A DNA stretch of 33,669 nucleotides, from NCBI GenBank assembly GCA_031261325.1, contig JAISKH010000073.1, positions 1 through 33,669 on the forward strand, given 5' to 3'. The DNA is from Oscillospiraceae bacterium (GTDB lineage Bacteria; Bacillota; Clostridia; Oscillospirales; Oscillospiraceae). The notes under the pieces were generated by a model. It saw only the letters and a program-made list of their open reading frames with translations, made no database searches and was not told where the DNA came from. The translations under genes were made by a program, and so were the position numbers. This document shows positions 24,140-31,809 of the stretch, one piece after another; within the stretch, counting starts at the first letter, position 1; each line of letters starts with the position of its first letter.

Positions 24140-25831
24140 TTGCTTGAAACGCTGCATATCGAAAATCTTGCCGTCATTGAACGCGCGGATATTACCTTCG
24201 GCAAGGGGCTTAACGTCCTCACGGGTGAGACGGGCGCGGGAAAATCAATCGTCATCGACGCGCTGACCGCAGTCACGGGCGGCAGAGCGTCAAAAGAAAT
24301 TGTCCGCACGGGCGAAGCGAACGCCGCCGTTACCGCCGAGTTTTCCGTCGATGAGGCGGAAATTTCGCAATGGCTGGAGGACAACGGTATTGACGGCGAG
24401 GACGGCTCGCTGATTCTGACGCGTCGCGTAACCGCCGACGGCAAGAACACGTGCCGCGTGAACGGTATGCCCGTAACAGTCGGGCAATTGCGCGAGCTTG
24501 GCGCGTTGCTGATTGATATTCACGGGCAAAACGACGGGCGCAAGCTGCTCGACGAATCCGCGCACCGCGCGTATTTGGACGCGTTCGGCGTGCCGCGCGA
24601 GGTTTCGCAGACGTATGCGGACGCTTACCGCGCGCTGACCGACGCGCGAGAGCGGCTTGCCGCCGTGACGTTGGACGACGCGGAGCGCGAACGGCGCGTC
24701 GATACGCTGACGGCGCAGATTGCGGAGCTTGAAGCCGCGCGGTTGAAAATCGGCGAGACGGACGCGCTGAACGCGCGGCGAGACATTATGGCGAATGCTT
24801 CGCGTTTGCAATCCGCGTTCGATATTGCTTACAGCGCGCTGTATGGCGGGGACGACGAGGACGGCGCGGTCGCGCTTGCAATCGCGGCGGAAAACGCCGT
24901 CGAGGGGTTGTCGCGCTATACGGACAAGTTTGAGACGCTCGTGGAGCGGTTACGCGACTTGCGGTACAATGCCGCGGATATTGCGGAGGAGATACGCGAC
25001 GCGCGCGACGAGCTGAACTTCTCGCCGGAGTTGCTTGAGCGACTTGACGACCGACTTGACTTGTTGCGGCGCATGGCGCGTAAGTTCGGCGGCGACGAGG
25101 GCGCGGCAATTGAATATTTGGATAATGCGCGCGCGGAGCTTAGCGAGCTTGAGTTGTCCGATGAGATGCGCAAAAAGCTCGCAAAAGTTGTTGCGGAATG
25201 TGAAAAAAACGCGCAAAAGTGTGCGGAAAGTTTGAAAAAATCGCGGGAAATCGCGGCGGAACGGCTGAAAATTCGCGTGACGGAGGAGCTTTCGCACCTC
25301 AGCATGGCGGGAGTGAGGTTTGAAGTTGAGTTTTCGCCCGTTGAAAACGAGCTGAAGCTGTCACCTTTCGGGAGCGAGAACGCGCGGTTTCTCATGTCCG
25401 CGAACGCGGGAATGGCGCCCGGGCGCATCGCGAAAATCGCGTCGGGCGGCGAGCTTTCGCGCATTATGCTCGCGCTGAAAAACGTGCTGACCGAGACTGA
25501 CCCCGTTGACGTGACGGTGTTCGACGAGGTGGACGCGGGCGTGTCAGGCATTGCGGCGCAACGTGTTGGGGAAAAGCTCGCGACGCTTGGGCGAGCGCGG
25601 CAGGTGCTGTGCGTGACGCATTTGGCGCAGATTGCGGCGATGGCTGACCGCCACTTCGAGATAAGCAAGAGCGTCGATAACAACCGCACGTTTACCCGCG
25701 TAACCGCGCTTGATTTTGACGGCAGACGCGCGGAAATTGCACGTCTGACAGGCGGCGAAAACGTCACCGACGCGGCTCTAACCGCTGCGGGAGAACAGCT
25801 TTCGGCGGCGGAGGAATGGAAAGCAAAATAG
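24140..25831 (+). CDS. recN: DNA repair protein RecN
   Basis: SMC-like ATPase that gathers broken DNA ends in recombinational repair. The 563 residues show Walker A GETGAGKSIV (29-38), a long charged coiled-coil middle (about 150-370), the ABC signature ASGGELSRIMLALK and Walker B VFDEVDAGVSG (Asp462-Glu463) with the His of VTHLAQIAA. It begins at TTG 24140 (MLETLHIENLAVI, the usual RecN start) with GAGG about four bases and GGGGG further upstream. A terminator follows the stop. In many spore formers spoIVB and spo0A come next; here they do not. Confidence 0.96.
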   Translation: MLETLHIENLAVIERADITFGKGLNVLTGETGAGKSIVIDALTAVTGGRASKEIVRTGEANAAVTAEFSVDEAEISQWLEDNGIDGEDGSLILTRRVTADGKNTCRVNGMPVTVGQLRELGALLIDIHGQNDGRKLLDESAHRAYLDAFGVPREVSQTYADAYRALTDARERLAAVTLDDAERERRVDTLTAQIAELEAARLKIGETDALNARRDIMANASRLQSAFDIAYSALYGGDDEDGAVALAIAAENAVEGLSRYTDKFETLVERLRDLRYNAADIAEEIRDARDELNFSPELLERLDDRLDLLRRMARKFGGDEGAAIEYLDNARAELSELELSDEMRKKLAKVVAECEKNAQKCAESLKKSREIAAERLKIRVTEELSHLSMAGVRFEVEFSPVENELKLSPFGSENARFLMSANAGMAPGRIAKIASGGELSRIMLALKNVLTETDPVDVTVFDEVDAGVSGIAAQRVGEKLATLGRARQVLCVTHLAQIAAMADRHFEISKSVDNNRTFTRVTALDFDGRRAEIARLTGGENVTDAALTAAGEQLSAAEEWKAK

Positions 25832-25837
25832 TTACAT

Positions 25838-25870
25838 AGCGCGGGGGCATTGCTGCTCTCGCGCTTTTTT
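25838..25870 (+). terminator. Terminator after recN
   Basis: AGCGCG (25838-25843) pairs with CGCGCT (25860-25865), with further weaker pairs inside and a run of six T (25865-25870). It ends the long nusB-to-recN unit. Confidence 0.7.
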
Positions 25871-25927
25871 GTGTCGCAATTCGGGGAAAATTCAACCTTA
25901 GAGCGGGCTTGCTCCCGAACCGCGCCA

Positions 25928-25956
25928 TTGCGCCGCTTTCGCGGAGCGCGTATAAT
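25928..25956 (+). promoter_or_regulatory. Probable promoter for the XRE regulator
   Basis: TATAAT (25951-25956) with TTGCGC (25928-25933) 17 bases upstream. The -35 matches only partly. Start near 25963 would leave a leader of about 20 bases. Confidence 0.5.
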
Positions 25957-25981
25957 TGGTGACAGAAAGGGCGGTGCGAAA

Positions 25982-27193
25982 ATGAACATCACAATTTCCG
26001 AAAACCTGAGAAAGCTGCGCGTGAACCGCGACGTTACGCAGGAGGAGCTTGCGGAATACCTCAAGGTTTCGGCGCAATCCGTAAGCAAGTGGGAGCGCGG
26101 GGACAATTTCCCCGACATCACGTTGCTGCCTGCAATTGCGGGGTATTTTGAGGTAACGGTAGACGATTTGCTCGGCGTTGCGGCGCTGCGCGACGAGCGA
26201 CGGATTGAGGACGCGATTGAGCGCACGAACAAGCTTTTGCGCGAGGAAAGGCAAAGCCGAAAAGTATATCTCGAAGCGGGGGAGTTGGAGCCGAACACGC
26301 CAACGCTGGAAAGTCGGCACGACGAAATTATCGAGCTGTGGCGGGAACTGGCGCACGACATGCCGCGCAACTACCGAGTGCTGACGCAATACGCGACATG
26401 GTTAAAAGCGTTCAGCGTGTACAAAAAAGAACAGGCGAGCGAGGCGATTCGCATATTCGACAACATTTTGGAGCATTGCACGGACGACGAGCTGCGCTAC
26501 GGAGCGATTGCGGCGCAAGTGCAATTGTACTCCGGCTTCGGCGACTTCAAAAAGGCGCAAGAGTACGCGAACAAACTTCCGCCGTCAAACCTCACCCAAG
26601 AGTTTATGGGTGAATTGATTGTGTCGGGACGTTGGTCGAAAAGCGTGTTCGAGCAGAGCGACGAGGAACGTCTGCTCACGGACCGCGACGTTGTGGAGGA
26701 GCATTACATCAAGCCGCTGCGCGACTCAATACACGCGTTTGCGTTTCGCGCGCTTCACGCGCTGTCCAATATGCGAACCATGTTGAGGGCATTCGGAGCG
26801 GAGCGCGAGGGCGAGTATTTGAAGCTGCTGATGTATGATAAGCCGCTGATGGAATTGTTTCATTACGACGAACCTAATTTGGGTGACTTATCGGGCTTTT
26901 ACAGAGAATTAGCCGATGAGTATGTTAAGTTCGACCACGAAGCCGCGCTTGATTGTGTTGAAAAAGCCGTTGAGGAAGATATGTGGATAGGCGTGGACGA
27001 TGTATCACGAGGTTTTACGGACACATTTGACGGCGAAGGAACGCAGCTGTCGCAAACAAGGTTTGAGCGACCGGCGCGAAAACTTGCGGCACAGCGCATT
27101 GCGGGCGGTACTGCGCTTGCGCCGATTCGCGAGCACCCGCGTTTTGTCGCGGCAATCAAGCGACTGTGGGACGGGGATTTGACGGACGATTAG
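25982..27193 (+). CDS. XRE-family transcriptional regulator with helical C-terminal domain
   Basis: A 403-residue protein. Residues 3-60 form a Cro/C1-type helix-turn-helix (ISENLRKLRVNRDVTQEELAEYLKVSAQSVSKWERG) like those of single-copy XRE regulators in Clostridia. The remainder (about 75-400) is predicted helical, with spaced Tyr/Trp/Ala positions reminiscent of TPR repeats, and probably senses a peptide or protein; no ligand is evident. The frame is open from 25850, but ATG 25982 lies after the promoter and terminator, starts exactly at the domain and has AAAGG nearby, so it is preferred. It has its own promoter and stands alone, so its targets cannot be read from context. Confidence 0.88.
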   Translation: MNITISENLRKLRVNRDVTQEELAEYLKVSAQSVSKWERGDNFPDITLLPAIAGYFEVTVDDLLGVAALRDERRIEDAIERTNKLLREERQSRKVYLEAGELEPNTPTLESRHDEIIELWRELAHDMPRNYRVLTQYATWLKAFSVYKKEQASEAIRIFDNILEHCTDDELRYGAIAAQVQLYSGFGDFKKAQEYANKLPPSNLTQEFMGELIVSGRWSKSVFEQSDEERLLTDRDVVEEHYIKPLRDSIHAFAFRALHALSNMRTMLRAFGAEREGEYLKLLMYDKPLMELFHYDEPNLGDLSGFYRELADEYVKFDHEAALDCVEKAVEEDMWIGVDDVSRGFTDTFDGEGTQLSQTRFERPARKLAAQRIAGGTALAPIREHPRFVAAIKRLWDGDLTDD

Positions 27194-27209
27194 GTGTAAT
27201 AAGTTTTGC

Positions 27210-27238
27210 TTGACAGCGCGACTTGCGCGTGCTATAAT
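27210..27238 (+). promoter_or_regulatory. Consensus promoter of the tyrS leader
   Basis: TTGACA (27210-27215), 17 bases, TATAAT (27233-27238), again preceded by TGC. Transcription would start near 27245, at the beginning of the T-box leader. Confidence 0.9.
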
Positions 27239-27245
27239 ACCATTC

Positions 27246-27529
27246 AACAAAGGCGATGACCGGAAAGAAGTAATCCCCTGAATCGGCGCAGAGAACCGAC
27301 GGTTGGTGCAAGTCGGGGCGATAATGAGGGACGAATACATTCCGCGAGCCGCGCCGTGAAAAGCGGCGACGTATGCATCTGTTGTGATGTGGCGCACGTT
27401 ACAGCGCAAGGGTTTACGCCGTTATTTCGGCATTGAACCCGTGAAGCGCGTCGGTTGTGAGACCGCGCGAAACTGAGGTGGTACCGCGGTTTATCCGCCC
27501 TCGGGATTTTATATCCCGGGGGCGTTTTT
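27246..27529 (+). promoter_or_regulatory. Tyrosine T-box riboswitch
   Basis: A leader RNA that reads the charging state of tRNA-Tyr and controls tyrS by termination. Stem I features are seen: AGAGA (27290-27294) and GGTTGGTGCAAG (27301-27312), the standard distal loop sequences. The specifier is probably TAC (27336-27338), a tyrosine codon, in GAATACATT. The T-box proper GAGGTGGTACCGCG lies at 27475-27488, where TGGT (27479-27482) would pair with the uncharged tRNA end; the variable T matches discriminator base A73, which tRNA-Tyr normally has. The terminator follows at once. Low charged tRNA-Tyr would favour the antiterminator and raise tyrS expression. Confidence 0.95.
27496..27529 (+). terminator. 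T-box controlled terminator
   Basis: CGCCCTCGGGA (27496-27506) pairs along its whole length with TCCCGGGGGCG (27514-27524), one G-U pair included, followed by TTTTT. It is mutually exclusive with the antiterminator formed by the T-box sequence just upstream. Confidence 0.93.
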
Positions 27530-27615
27530 AATTGTCGATTGATAGCCGACAATTGCCAATTCGGAACGAGCTACGGGGTTGCGGACAGGAAAAATCAACA
27601 AAAAAGGAGAACAAT

Positions 27616-28833
27616 ATGAAACTATTTGACGAACTCACGGCGCGCGGGTTAATCGCGCAGGTCACGGACGAGCAGGAGATTCGCGACCTAATCGACAACG
27701 GAAAGGCGACATTTTACATCGGGTTTGACCCGACGGCGGACTCGCTGCACGTCGGGCACTTCATGGCGCTTTGCATCATGCGCCGCCTGCAACTGGCGGG
27801 GAACCGCCCGATTGCGCTCGTCGGCGGCGGAACGGGCATGGTCGGCGACCCGTCGGGGCGCACCGACATGCGCAGCATGATGACCGTCGAGACAATCGAC
27901 GCGAACTGCGAACGCTTCAAGGAGCAGATGTCGCGGTTCATCGACTTCGGCGAGGGCAAGGCTATTATGGTCAACAACGCGGATTGGTTGCGCGGGCTAA
28001 ACTACATCGAGTTCCTGCGCGAGTTCGGTGCGCACTTCTCGGTGAACCGTATGCTTGCCGCCGACTGTTACAAGCAGCGGCTGGAAAAAGGGCTGTCGTT
28101 CCTTGAGTTTAACTACATGATTATGCAGAGTTACGACTTTTACGAGTTGTTCCTGCGGCATGGCTGCAACATGCAGCTCGGCGGGGACGACCAATGGTCG
28201 AACATGCTTGGCGGCACGGAGCTTATTCGCCGCAAGCTGTCCAAGGACGCATACGCGCTGACGATTACGCTGCTGCTCAACGCGGAGGGCAACAAGATGG
28301 GCAAGACGGGTAAGGGCACGGTTTGGCTTGACCCGAACAAGACCTCACCGTTTGAGTTCTTCCAGTACTGGCGCAACGTTGACGACGCGGACGTTATCAA
28401 GTGCCTGAAAATGCTGACGTTCCTGCCGCTGGAGCAGATTGCGGAGATGGAAGCTTGGGAGGGCGCGGAGCTGAACCGCGCGAAGGAAACGCTCGCGTTT
28501 GAGCTTACCTCGCTTGTGCACGGCGCGGAGGAAGCGGAGAGGGCGCGGGAGACGACGCGCGCGCTGTTTTCGCAAGGCGGCGCGGCGGAGATGCCCGAGA
28601 CGGTGTTGCAGCAAGATGACCTGACGGACGGCGCGCTCGACATTGTGACGCTCCTGCAAAAGTCGGGGCTTGTGCCGTCGAAGTCGGAGGCGCGGCGCGC
28701 GATTGAGCAGGGCGGCGTTGAGGCGGGCGGCGTTCGCGTCACGGATATTGCGACGAGCTTCACGGCGGAGCAACTCGCGGCGGGCATTGTGGTCAAGCGC
28801 GGCAAGAAAAATTTCCGACGTATTATAATGTAG
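27616..28833 (+). CDS. tyrS: Tyrosyl-tRNA synthetase
   Basis: Charges tRNA-Tyr with tyrosine; class I enzyme, dimeric, cytosolic. The 405-residue protein has the HIGH-type motif HVGH (45-48), the tyrosine-binding region [24 protein letters not shown], the KMSKS-type loop KMGKT (227-231) and a C-terminal S4 RNA-binding domain ([17 protein letters not shown]). The ATG at 27616 follows AAGGAGA by about six bases; an upstream TTG at 27532 in the same frame lies right after the terminator and is rejected. Expression is under the T-box leader directly upstream. Confidence 0.97.
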   Translation: MKLFDELTARGLIAQVTDEQEIRDLIDNGKATFYIGFDPTADSLHVGHFMALCIMRRLQLAGNRPIALVGGGTGMVGDPSGRTDMRSMMTVETIDANCERFKEQMSRFIDFGEGKAIMVNNADWLRGLNYIEFLREFGAHFSVNRMLAADCYKQRLEKGLSFLEFNYMIMQSYDFYELFLRHGCNMQLGGDDQWSNMLGGTELIRRKLSKDAYALTITLLLNAEGNKMGKTGKGTVWLDPNKTSPFEFFQYWRNVDDADVIKCLKMLTFLPLEQIAEMEAWEGAELNRAKETLAFELTSLVHGAEEAERARETTRALFSQGGAAEMPETVLQQDDLTDGALDIVTLLQKSGLVPSKSEARRAIEQGGVEAGGVRVTDIATSFTAEQLAAGIVVKRGKKNFRRIIM

Positions 28834-28873
28834 CGGCGAAGTTCCGCGCTTTCCGATAACGTATTTACGATTA

Positions 28874-28903
28874 GATAAGCCCTGCCTTTCGGCGGGGCTT
28901 ATC
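28874..28903 (+). terminator. Strong hairpin after tyrS, U tract absent
   Basis: GATAAGCCCTGCC (28874-28886), TTTC, GGCGGGGCTTATC (28891-28903): 13 pairs without interruption, one G-U. No T run follows on either strand, so it may end tyrS transcripts poorly or mainly protect the 3' end. Confidence 0.55.
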
Positions 28904-28964
28904 ATGTCAAATCCGCGCGTTTGGCATATCATGAAATATAGAAGTGTCGGAGAGGAGCTTTTTT

Positions 28965-29219
28965 GTGATTTACTATTTATTGCTATGCAAGTCAATAACC
29001 TACGCGCAGCACACGGCTAGAGTGCTGGAGCGCGTAGGCATTTCGGGGATTGTTACGCGGCTGCCGAAGAAAATCGCGACGGAGGGGTGCGCCTATTGCG
29101 TCCGCGTTTCGGGCAGGTATATATCGGACGCGCTCGTCGCCGTGCGAAACGCGGGGATTACGGATATTCGCGTGTTCGCGCAGTACGCGGACGGAAACTT
29201 GAGCGAGGTGGACGCGTGA
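28965..29219 (+). CDS. DUF3343 protein, putative Se/S carrier-like
   Basis: An 84-residue protein starting at GTG 28965 with AGAGGAG seven bases upstream; an earlier in-frame GTG at 28944 has no binding site. The pattern YLLLCKSITYAQHTARVLERVG, followed by RLPKKIATEGCAYCVRV with a CxxC pair, matches the small DUF3343 family, whose members are annotated as possible selenium or sulfur carriers because they lie near cysteine-desulfurase and selenium genes. The stop overlaps the GTG start of the desulfurase-like gene (GTGA), which makes a functional pair likely. Biochemical function is not established. Confidence 0.8.
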   Translation: MIYYLLLCKSITYAQHTARVLERVGISGIVTRLPKKIATEGCAYCVRVSGRYISDALVAVRNAGITDIRVFAQYADGNLSEVDA

Positions 29220-30337
29220 TATATCTCGACAGCGCGGCGACGACGCTGCAAAAGCCGCGTGCGGTTGCAAAGCAGATGGCGCGTGCCGTCGGGCGGTTGT
29301 CAAGCCCGGGGAGGGGCGGTCACGCTGCGGCTATGCGCGCGGCTGACGCGGCGTTCTCCTGCCGAATGCTCGCGGCGGATATGTTCGGCGTGCGCGAGCC
29401 GGAGAACGTTGTGTTCACGTCGAACGCGACGCATGGACTGAATATCGCGATAAAGAGCCTTGTGAAGTCGGGTATGCGCGTGCTTGTTTCGGGTTATGAG
29501 CACAACGCGGTTATGCGCCCGCTGAAAGCGATTGGGGCGGATATTGTCGTCGCGTCCTCGGAGCTGTTTGAGCCGGAAATGGCGGTGTTCGCGTTTGAGC
29601 GCAAGCTGCGCGACGCGGACGTTGTTATTTGCAACCATGTGTCCAATGTATTTGGTTATATACTTCCGGTGCAGCGCATTGCGCGGCTGTGCGACGAGCG
29701 GGGGATTCCGTTTATACTCGACGCTTCGCAATCGGCGGGGGTTATCGACATCGACCTTGCGCAGCTCTGCGCGCGATTTATCGCGATGCCCGGGCACAAG
29801 GGACTGTATGGTCCGCAGGGGACGGGGTTGTTGCTCTGCGCCGAAACGCCCGTCGGCATTATGCAGGGCGGCACGGGGAGCAACTCGCTCTCGCGCGATA
29901 TGCCCGACTTTTTGCCCGACGCTTTGGAGGCGGGGACGCACAATATGCCCGGTATCATCGGGCTTATGCAAGGCATGGAGTTTGTGCACAAGCGCGGCGC
30001 GGAGCGCATAATGGAGCATGAGCGCGAGCTTATTCGCGTCGCTTCGGACGGATTGACGATGCTTGACCGAGTGCGCGTTTACAGGAGCGAGCACTTGTTC
30101 AGTCAGGGCGGCGTTGTCTCGTTCACGGTGCGGGACGCGTCCTGCGAGCAGGTGGGGGAGGAGCTGTCGCGGCGCGGGGTTGCCGTGCGCGCGGGGTTAC
30201 ATTGCGCGCCCGACGCGCACAGGACGGCGGGGACGATTGACACGGGCACAATTCGCGTCAGCGTATCGGCGTTTAACACTAAAACGGAGATTTGTCGGTT
30301 TTTGGATATTTTGCGCGATATTGTCGCGAAAATCTAA
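29216..30337 (+). CDS. Aminotransferase class V, cysteine desulfurase-like
   Basis: PLP enzyme that should remove sulfur (or selenium) from cysteine (or selenocysteine) and hold it as a persulfide. The 373-residue protein starts at GTG 29216 with GAGGTG about five bases upstream: MIYLDSAATT, as in SufS/CsdA enzymes. Visible residues are SGYEHNAVMRPL (PLP-stacking His), FILDASQSAG (Asp contacting the PLP ring), Lys195 in GHKGLYGPQGTG (Schiff base) and Cys330 in RAGLHCAP (persulfide). The surroundings contain DUF3343 but no sufBCD, iscU or selD, so the acceptor is probably the DUF3343 partner. A role in Fe-S assembly rather than Se/S delivery cannot be excluded. Confidence 0.9.
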   Translation: MIYLDSAATTLQKPRAVAKQMARAVGRLSSPGRGGHAAAMRAADAAFSCRMLAADMFGVREPENVVFTSNATHGLNIAIKSLVKSGMRVLVSGYEHNAVMRPLKAIGADIVVASSELFEPEMAVFAFERKLRDADVVICNHVSNVFGYILPVQRIARLCDERGIPFILDASQSAGVIDIDLAQLCARFIAMPGHKGLYGPQGTGLLLCAETPVGIMQGGTGSNSLSRDMPDFLPDALEAGTHNMPGIIGLMQGMEFVHKRGAERIMEHERELIRVASDGLTMLDRVRVYRSEHLFSQGGVVSFTVRDASCEQVGEELSRRGVAVRAGLHCAPDAHRTAGTIDTGTIRVSVSAFNTKTEICRFLDILRDIVAKI

Positions 30338-30657
30338 TGTGTTTGCGCGGGAAATGTCGTTGGTTGCGCGGGAAAATTCTTGCAAATTTTAAGAGAATCT
30401 CACATGTTTTGCGATTAACAAGGCTTTGCGGCGGTGCGCATTGGTTTGTCGGCAGGCGTGTGAGGTTCATTTTTATAAAAAAGGTTACGATTTTGCGAAA
30501 AAAAGGACGAAATATGGAATGAAATGATTGCTATTTTCTGCTTTTGCGTGCTATAATTAAACGGTATGTTAATTGGAACCTTTCAGCGCGAACGCGGCAC
30601 AGTATGGCATATATCGCTTATATTAGTAAACATTTTTCGGAAATGGGGAATGAGACG
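30338..30657 (+). other. Non-coding gap with direct repeats
   Basis: About 320 bases with no credible gene. The first part holds two exact copies of TTGCGCGGGAAA at 30343-30354 and 30364-30375, 21 bases apart, close to two helical turns, which could be a regulator binding pair. The second part is AT-rich and leads into a promoter at 30528-30557. Short frames here are not supported by codon use. Confidence 0.5.
30528..30557 (+). promoter_or_regulatory. Promoter for the lipoprotein cluster
   Basis: TTGCTA (30528-30533), 18 bases, TATAAT (30552-30557), the latter in the same CGTGCTATAAT context as two other promoters in the window. It lies about 100 bases before the chosen start of the first lipoprotein gene. 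Confidence 0.65.
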
Positions 30658-31791
30658 ATGAAAACGCCGAGCATACACGGCAAAACGCGGATTATTATTC
30701 CTGCTCTGGCAATTGTGTCGGTGCTGCTGTTATTACTCGCGGCTTGCGGCACGGGCACGCCGTCAACAGGGGAGAACCCGCAGAACGAGGAGCCGACCGT
30801 AATTGACTTCGCAAACGGGAACTATTCATTTATGCGCTCATACGAATCGTCACCGGACGCGGCGCATATTGTGTTGTCGCAGCTGGGCGGCGAGGTCGGT
30901 GAGGACGGAGTTGCAGCCGCGATTGAGGGCGTGCTCGCTTCGCCGGCGGGCAACGGTACGATGTATCTCGCGATTGACGCGGGGAGTTTGCTGGGCAGTC
31001 ACGTGTCCGACGTGTACGACATTGCGATAAAGGTCGGCGTGCAGAATCCCGACGGGGAGTTCCACGCCGTTTCGGGCGAGATTACGGCGATGATTATCAA
31101 CGGCGAGACGACTGTAAGCTCCAACGACCCGTGGTCCGTTTACCTACCGACGAAGAACCCGAACGTTGCGCACGGAGAGCTGTTCCATGTTGAGGAAAAA
31201 TTCGTTCAAGGGGCTTATAACTTTATACTGCTTACCAAGGACGTTGACAACGCGCTGCTTGCGGGGCAAACGCAGTCGAACCTGATTATCTCGGAGATTA
31301 GGTTCTTGGACGAGCTGGGCAATCCGCTGGGCGTGAACCCCGATGCGGGGTTCAACGCGCCGGAGGGCTTCGGGAAGCAGGACCGCTCCAACCTGACGGA
31401 GCTTGACGGCGAGGTCGCCCTGCCGAACGCGTCGGGTACGTCGAACGGTTGGGGACAGGCGGTCGGACTAGACGTCGTGAAGAACGGCGGCGCGTTTGAC
31501 GGCGCGGCATTGACTCCCGGCGTCGTCGTATCGGTTTACTACAGCGCGGAAACTCCGCCGGAGCTGATACTTCAGAGTTGGACGGCGGGTGCGCCGGAAA
31601 CGGCGGGTTGGGCAAAGGTTGCGCCTTTCGCCGTGAACAACGGCGGCAACATCGCGCAATATCGGTTTGAGGACATGGCGCTCGCTTTCGGGACGGAATA
31701 CTTCGGGGACTTCCTCGATAAAGTAAACGTAGGCGACACGGGTAGCGAGCTTAAGGTTTTCTCTGTCAGCGTCGGCAGAGAACATTCGTAA
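30658..31791 (+). CDS. Lipoprotein with beta-rich domains, unknown function
   Basis: A 377-residue secreted lipoprotein. The chosen ATG 30658 has GGGGA eight bases upstream; the frame opens earlier at 30544, but that codon lies before the promoter's -10. The signal peptide ends in LLAAC with lipidated Cys30. Two Gly/Asp/Val-rich, apparently beta-sandwich regions follow (about 50-220 and 225-377); the second contains NASGTSNGWGQAV and a WAKVAPFAVNNGG strand pattern like carbohydrate-binding modules, though no family is certain. It lies 18 bases before a sugar-type solute-binding protein, so polysaccharide capture at the cell surface is a reasonable guess only. Confidence 0.75.
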   Translation: MKTPSIHGKTRIIIPALAIVSVLLLLLAACGTGTPSTGENPQNEEPTVIDFANGNYSFMRSYESSPDAAHIVLSQLGGEVGEDGVAAAIEGVLASPAGNGTMYLAIDAGSLLGSHVSDVYDIAIKVGVQNPDGEFHAVSGEITAMIINGETTVSSNDPWSVYLPTKNPNVAHGELFHVEEKFVQGAYNFILLTKDVDNALLAGQTQSNLIISEIRFLDELGNPLGVNPDAGFNAPEGFGKQDRSNLTELDGEVALPNASGTSNGWGQAVGLDVVKNGGAFDGAALTPGVVVSVYYSAETPPELILQSWTAGAPETAGWAKVAPFAVNNGGNIAQYRFEDMALAFGTEYFGDFLDKVNVGDTGSELKVFSVSVGREHS

Positions 31792-31809
31792 GAAAGGGGG
31801 CTGAAGAAT

